In this document: piece by piece, positions 60,468 to 64,000 of the stretch
How positions within the stretch are numbered: position 1 is the stretch's first letter
Layout of the letters: each line of letters begins with the position of its first letter
Assembly: GCF_044901685.1 (NCBI RefSeq)
Contig: NZ_JBJDPS010000024.1
Span: 5,148 to 69,147 of the forward strand
DNA from: Micromonospora_G sp044901685
Lineage (GTDB): Bacteria > Actinomycetota > Actinomycetes > Mycobacteriales > Micromonosporaceae
DNA length: 64,000 nucleotides
Reading direction: 5' to 3'
Notes under the pieces: generated by a model
What the model was told of the DNA's origin: nothing
Databases searched by the model: none
What the model saw: the letters and a program-made list of their open reading frames with translations, nothing else
Program-made: the position numbers and the translations under genes

Positions 60468-61922
60468 TCAGTCGCGCTTGCAGATCCGGTCGAGCAGGTT
60501 GGCGGTGGCCCGCTGGATGCGGGAGTCGACGTGCCCGGGGCGGTCGAGCGCCGGGGACCAGGCGAAGGTGCCCGAGGCGAAGACGAGCGCGCCCGACGGC
60601 GCGCGGTAGAGCGAGGTCTCCTGGTGCCGGGTGGCCCCTTCGCTGTCGCGGTACGGAGAGTGCGCGAGCAGCATGCGGTTCTCGTGCTCCGGCAGCGTCG
60701 TACGCGGGAAGTAGCGGTCGGCCTCTCCGGCGACCAGCCCCTCGAGCTCGTCGCCCTCGGCCGCTCCGGTCGCCTCCCAGAGCCAGTGCCCGCCGTTGCG
60801 CACGACCAGGGGGTGGGGCTCGGGGACCCGGCCCGCGTACTGGATGCCGAGCAGCTGCTGTTCGGCACGGTCGACCTCACGCCACAGCGCGGGCTTCCCG
60901 GGGCCGTTGCGCTTGCGGCAGGTGAGCAGGCGGTCGGGGACTCCGGAGGCGGACGGGCCGAGGCCGACCTGCCAGTACATCGTGTTGGCGGAGAGGAAGA
61001 CGAGGGACGTGCCGGTGTCCCGGGCGCGCTCGGTGGTGCGGCGCATGGACAGCGACCAGTACTCGTCGTGGCCGGGGAACACCAGGCCCCGGTAGCGGCT
61101 GGGGTCGACACGGCCGGCGTGCAGGTCGCGGGCGTCGGCGTAGGCGAGGTCGTAGCCGTAGCGCTCGGCCCAGCGGATGAAGTCGTAGGCGTGGCCCACG
61201 TGCAGGGGCAGGCCCGCGCCCGCGTAGGGACGGTCGAAGGAGATGGTGACCGCGGCGTCCTCCTCCCCCAGCAGCCGGCCCTCCCCGTCCCACGCGTGGT
61301 AGAGACTCGCGCCGGTGCGGCCGTCCTCCGGGTAGAGGTTGTAGGCCTGCCACGTGACGTCCGGCAGCAGGAGAAGCAGGTCCGCCGGCTGGTCGTCGCG
61401 GACCGTGAAGGGGATGTGCGAGCGGTACCCGTCGGCGGTGGTCAGGACGGCGACGTACGCGCCGACCGACCAGTAGCTCGGGATCTGCAGCCGCCAGGAG
61501 AGCCACCAGTGATGGCAGGAGACCGTCCGGCCGGCCATCAGCGGCGGCGGCTGGACGATGCCGGACAGGCGCGGGCTCGTGGTGATCTTGGCCGCGCCGT
61601 CACCGGCGTAGTGCCCGATGCGGTAGACGTCCACGGAGAACTGCTGGGGCGGGTCCACGGTGATGTGGAAGTCGATCGCCTCGCCGGGGGCCGCGGCGCC
61701 GGGGGACACGAACCCCTTGATCTGGCGGTGCACGTCGTCGGCGGTCCGCGTGCCCCCGCCGGCGCCGCGGCCGAGGTCGGCGTACCAGGGGACGACCTGG
61801 CCGGTGTCGTCGAAGTAGTTCTCACTGCCGCGCAGCCATGGCAGCGGGCCCTGCCCGAAAGGGTCGCTCACGGCGTGCGCGAGGGCACCCGATTCCCATC
61901 GCCGGATCTGCTCCGCCCCCAT
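60468..61922 (-). CDS. N,N-dimethylformamidase large-subunit-like protein
   Basis: The 484-residue soluble protein matches the C-terminal part of the dimethylformamidase beta-subunit family. Typical blocks are IDFHITVDPPQQFSVDVYRI, LLLLPDVTWQAYNLYPEDGR, AYDFIRWAERYGYDLAYADA and FPGHDEYWSLSMRRTTERAR. No small subunit gene is adjacent and the Fe-binding residues cannot be verified by eye. In Streptomyces such proteins are conserved without known substrate. GGAGGGGAG lies before the ATG. Confidence 0.8.
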   Translation of the reverse strand: MGAEQIRRWESGALAHAVSDPFGQGPLPWLRGSENYFDDTGQVVPWYADLGRGAGGGTRTADDVHRQIKGFVSPGAAAPGEAIDFHITVDPPQQFSVDVYRIGHYAGDGAAKITTSPRLSGIVQPPPLMAGRTVSCHHWWLSWRLQIPSYWSVGAYVAVLTTADGYRSHIPFTVRDDQPADLLLLLPDVTWQAYNLYPEDGRTGASLYHAWDGEGRLLGEEDAAVTISFDRPYAGAGLPLHVGHAYDFIRWAERYGYDLAYADARDLHAGRVDPSRYRGLVFPGHDEYWSLSMRRTTERARDTGTSLVFLSANTMYWQVGLGPSASGVPDRLLTCRKRNGPGKPALWREVDRAEQQLLGIQYAGRVPEPHPLVVRNGGHWLWEATGAAEGDELEGLVAGEADRYFPRTTLPEHENRMLLAHSPYRDSEGATRHQETSLYRAPSGALVFASGTFAWSPALDRPGHVDSRIQRATANLLDRICKRD

Positions 61923-62106
61923 CCCGCTCCCCTCCCTCGCCCCCCGAAAGACCTGGTGCGCCGGATGCCGGCGCCGGTCTCCAGCACATCACATAACGCA
62001 CGCACTCCGTCACCGTTCGTCGCGAATTGACGTGAACGGAAGGAGATCATCCGGATATGGAGCTGACATACGGGATATTTCGCGTCTTCGGTGGACGAAC
62101 GGTCGT

Positions 62107-63989
<1,883 letters not shown>

Positions 63990-64000
63990 GGCCCGCCGGA

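Overview
The window is very GC-rich, with GTG starts, many 4-nt stop/start overlaps, Streptomyces-type tRNAs, bldC, an atrA-like regulator next to an NADH dehydrogenase, a valine dehydrogenase and an Lsr2-like protein. This is the core chromosome of a Streptomyces species, and from memory the gene order runs parallel to the SCO4119 to SCO4070 part of S. coelicolor. It looks like a draft assembly: there is an N-gap inside a repetitive RNA-helicase gene (27103-27199) and a G/C homopolymer artefact near the right end (about 63810-63908).

Layout. 1-12.7 kb: NADH dehydrogenase (partial), AtrA-like TetR regulator, a sigma factor fused to a membrane and carbohydrate-binding tail, an asparagine-synthase-like enzyme, a TTA-containing sporulation-associated regulator, LhgO, TrmB and a PrsW protease. 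12.9-18.4 kb: an M23 peptidase behind a c-di-AMP (ydaO-type) riboswitch, a membrane PP2C phosphatase, a TipA-like MerR regulator, initiator tRNA-Met and a flavin oxidase. 18.4-25.1 kb: two small proteins, an orphan sugar-binding lipoprotein, a divergent MFS/MarR pair, and a decayed accessory patch ending at tRNA-Lys. 25.2-33.4 kb: amino-acid permease, DEAD-box helicase, proline-rich lipoprotein, a zincin-crcB-crcB operon, a metallophosphoesterase and a tRNA Glu-Asp-Phe cluster. 33.4-44 kb: CcdA/DsbA redox pair, HrpA, a second tRNA-Asp, bldC with a repeat-rich control region, valine dehydrogenase and DUF3073. 44-60.2 kb: purine biosynthesis genes in three places (purF-purM, purS-purQ-purL, purC), between which lie a leader peptide with a dead sulfatase, a META-domain lipoprotein, an ArsR-M23 operon, lsrL, three tRNA-Gly genes and a NarL-type two-component system. 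60.4-64 kb: a dimethylformamidase-like protein and an M48-like membrane protein lacking its zinc motif.

How the parts work together. purF, purM, purL, purQ, purS and purC supply most of the steps from PRPP to SAICAR. Several genes bear on the cell envelope and development: the riboswitch-controlled M23 peptidase, the ArsR/M23 operon, the membrane-anchored sigma factor, bldC, the TTA-containing regulator and AtrA. Redox functions (NADH dehydrogenase, CcdA/DsbA) are housekeeping.

The most striking observation is the tRNA-Gly(UCC) at 56702-56773. Its acceptor, D and anticodon stems are intact, but G18 is A, the T-loop reads GTGC in place of GTTC, and the T-stem cannot form in its normal register. 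These are the changes known in the staphylococcal glycine tRNAs reserved for peptidoglycan bridge synthesis. Streptomyces peptidoglycan has a glycine bridge, so this may be a dedicated cell-wall glycine tRNA.
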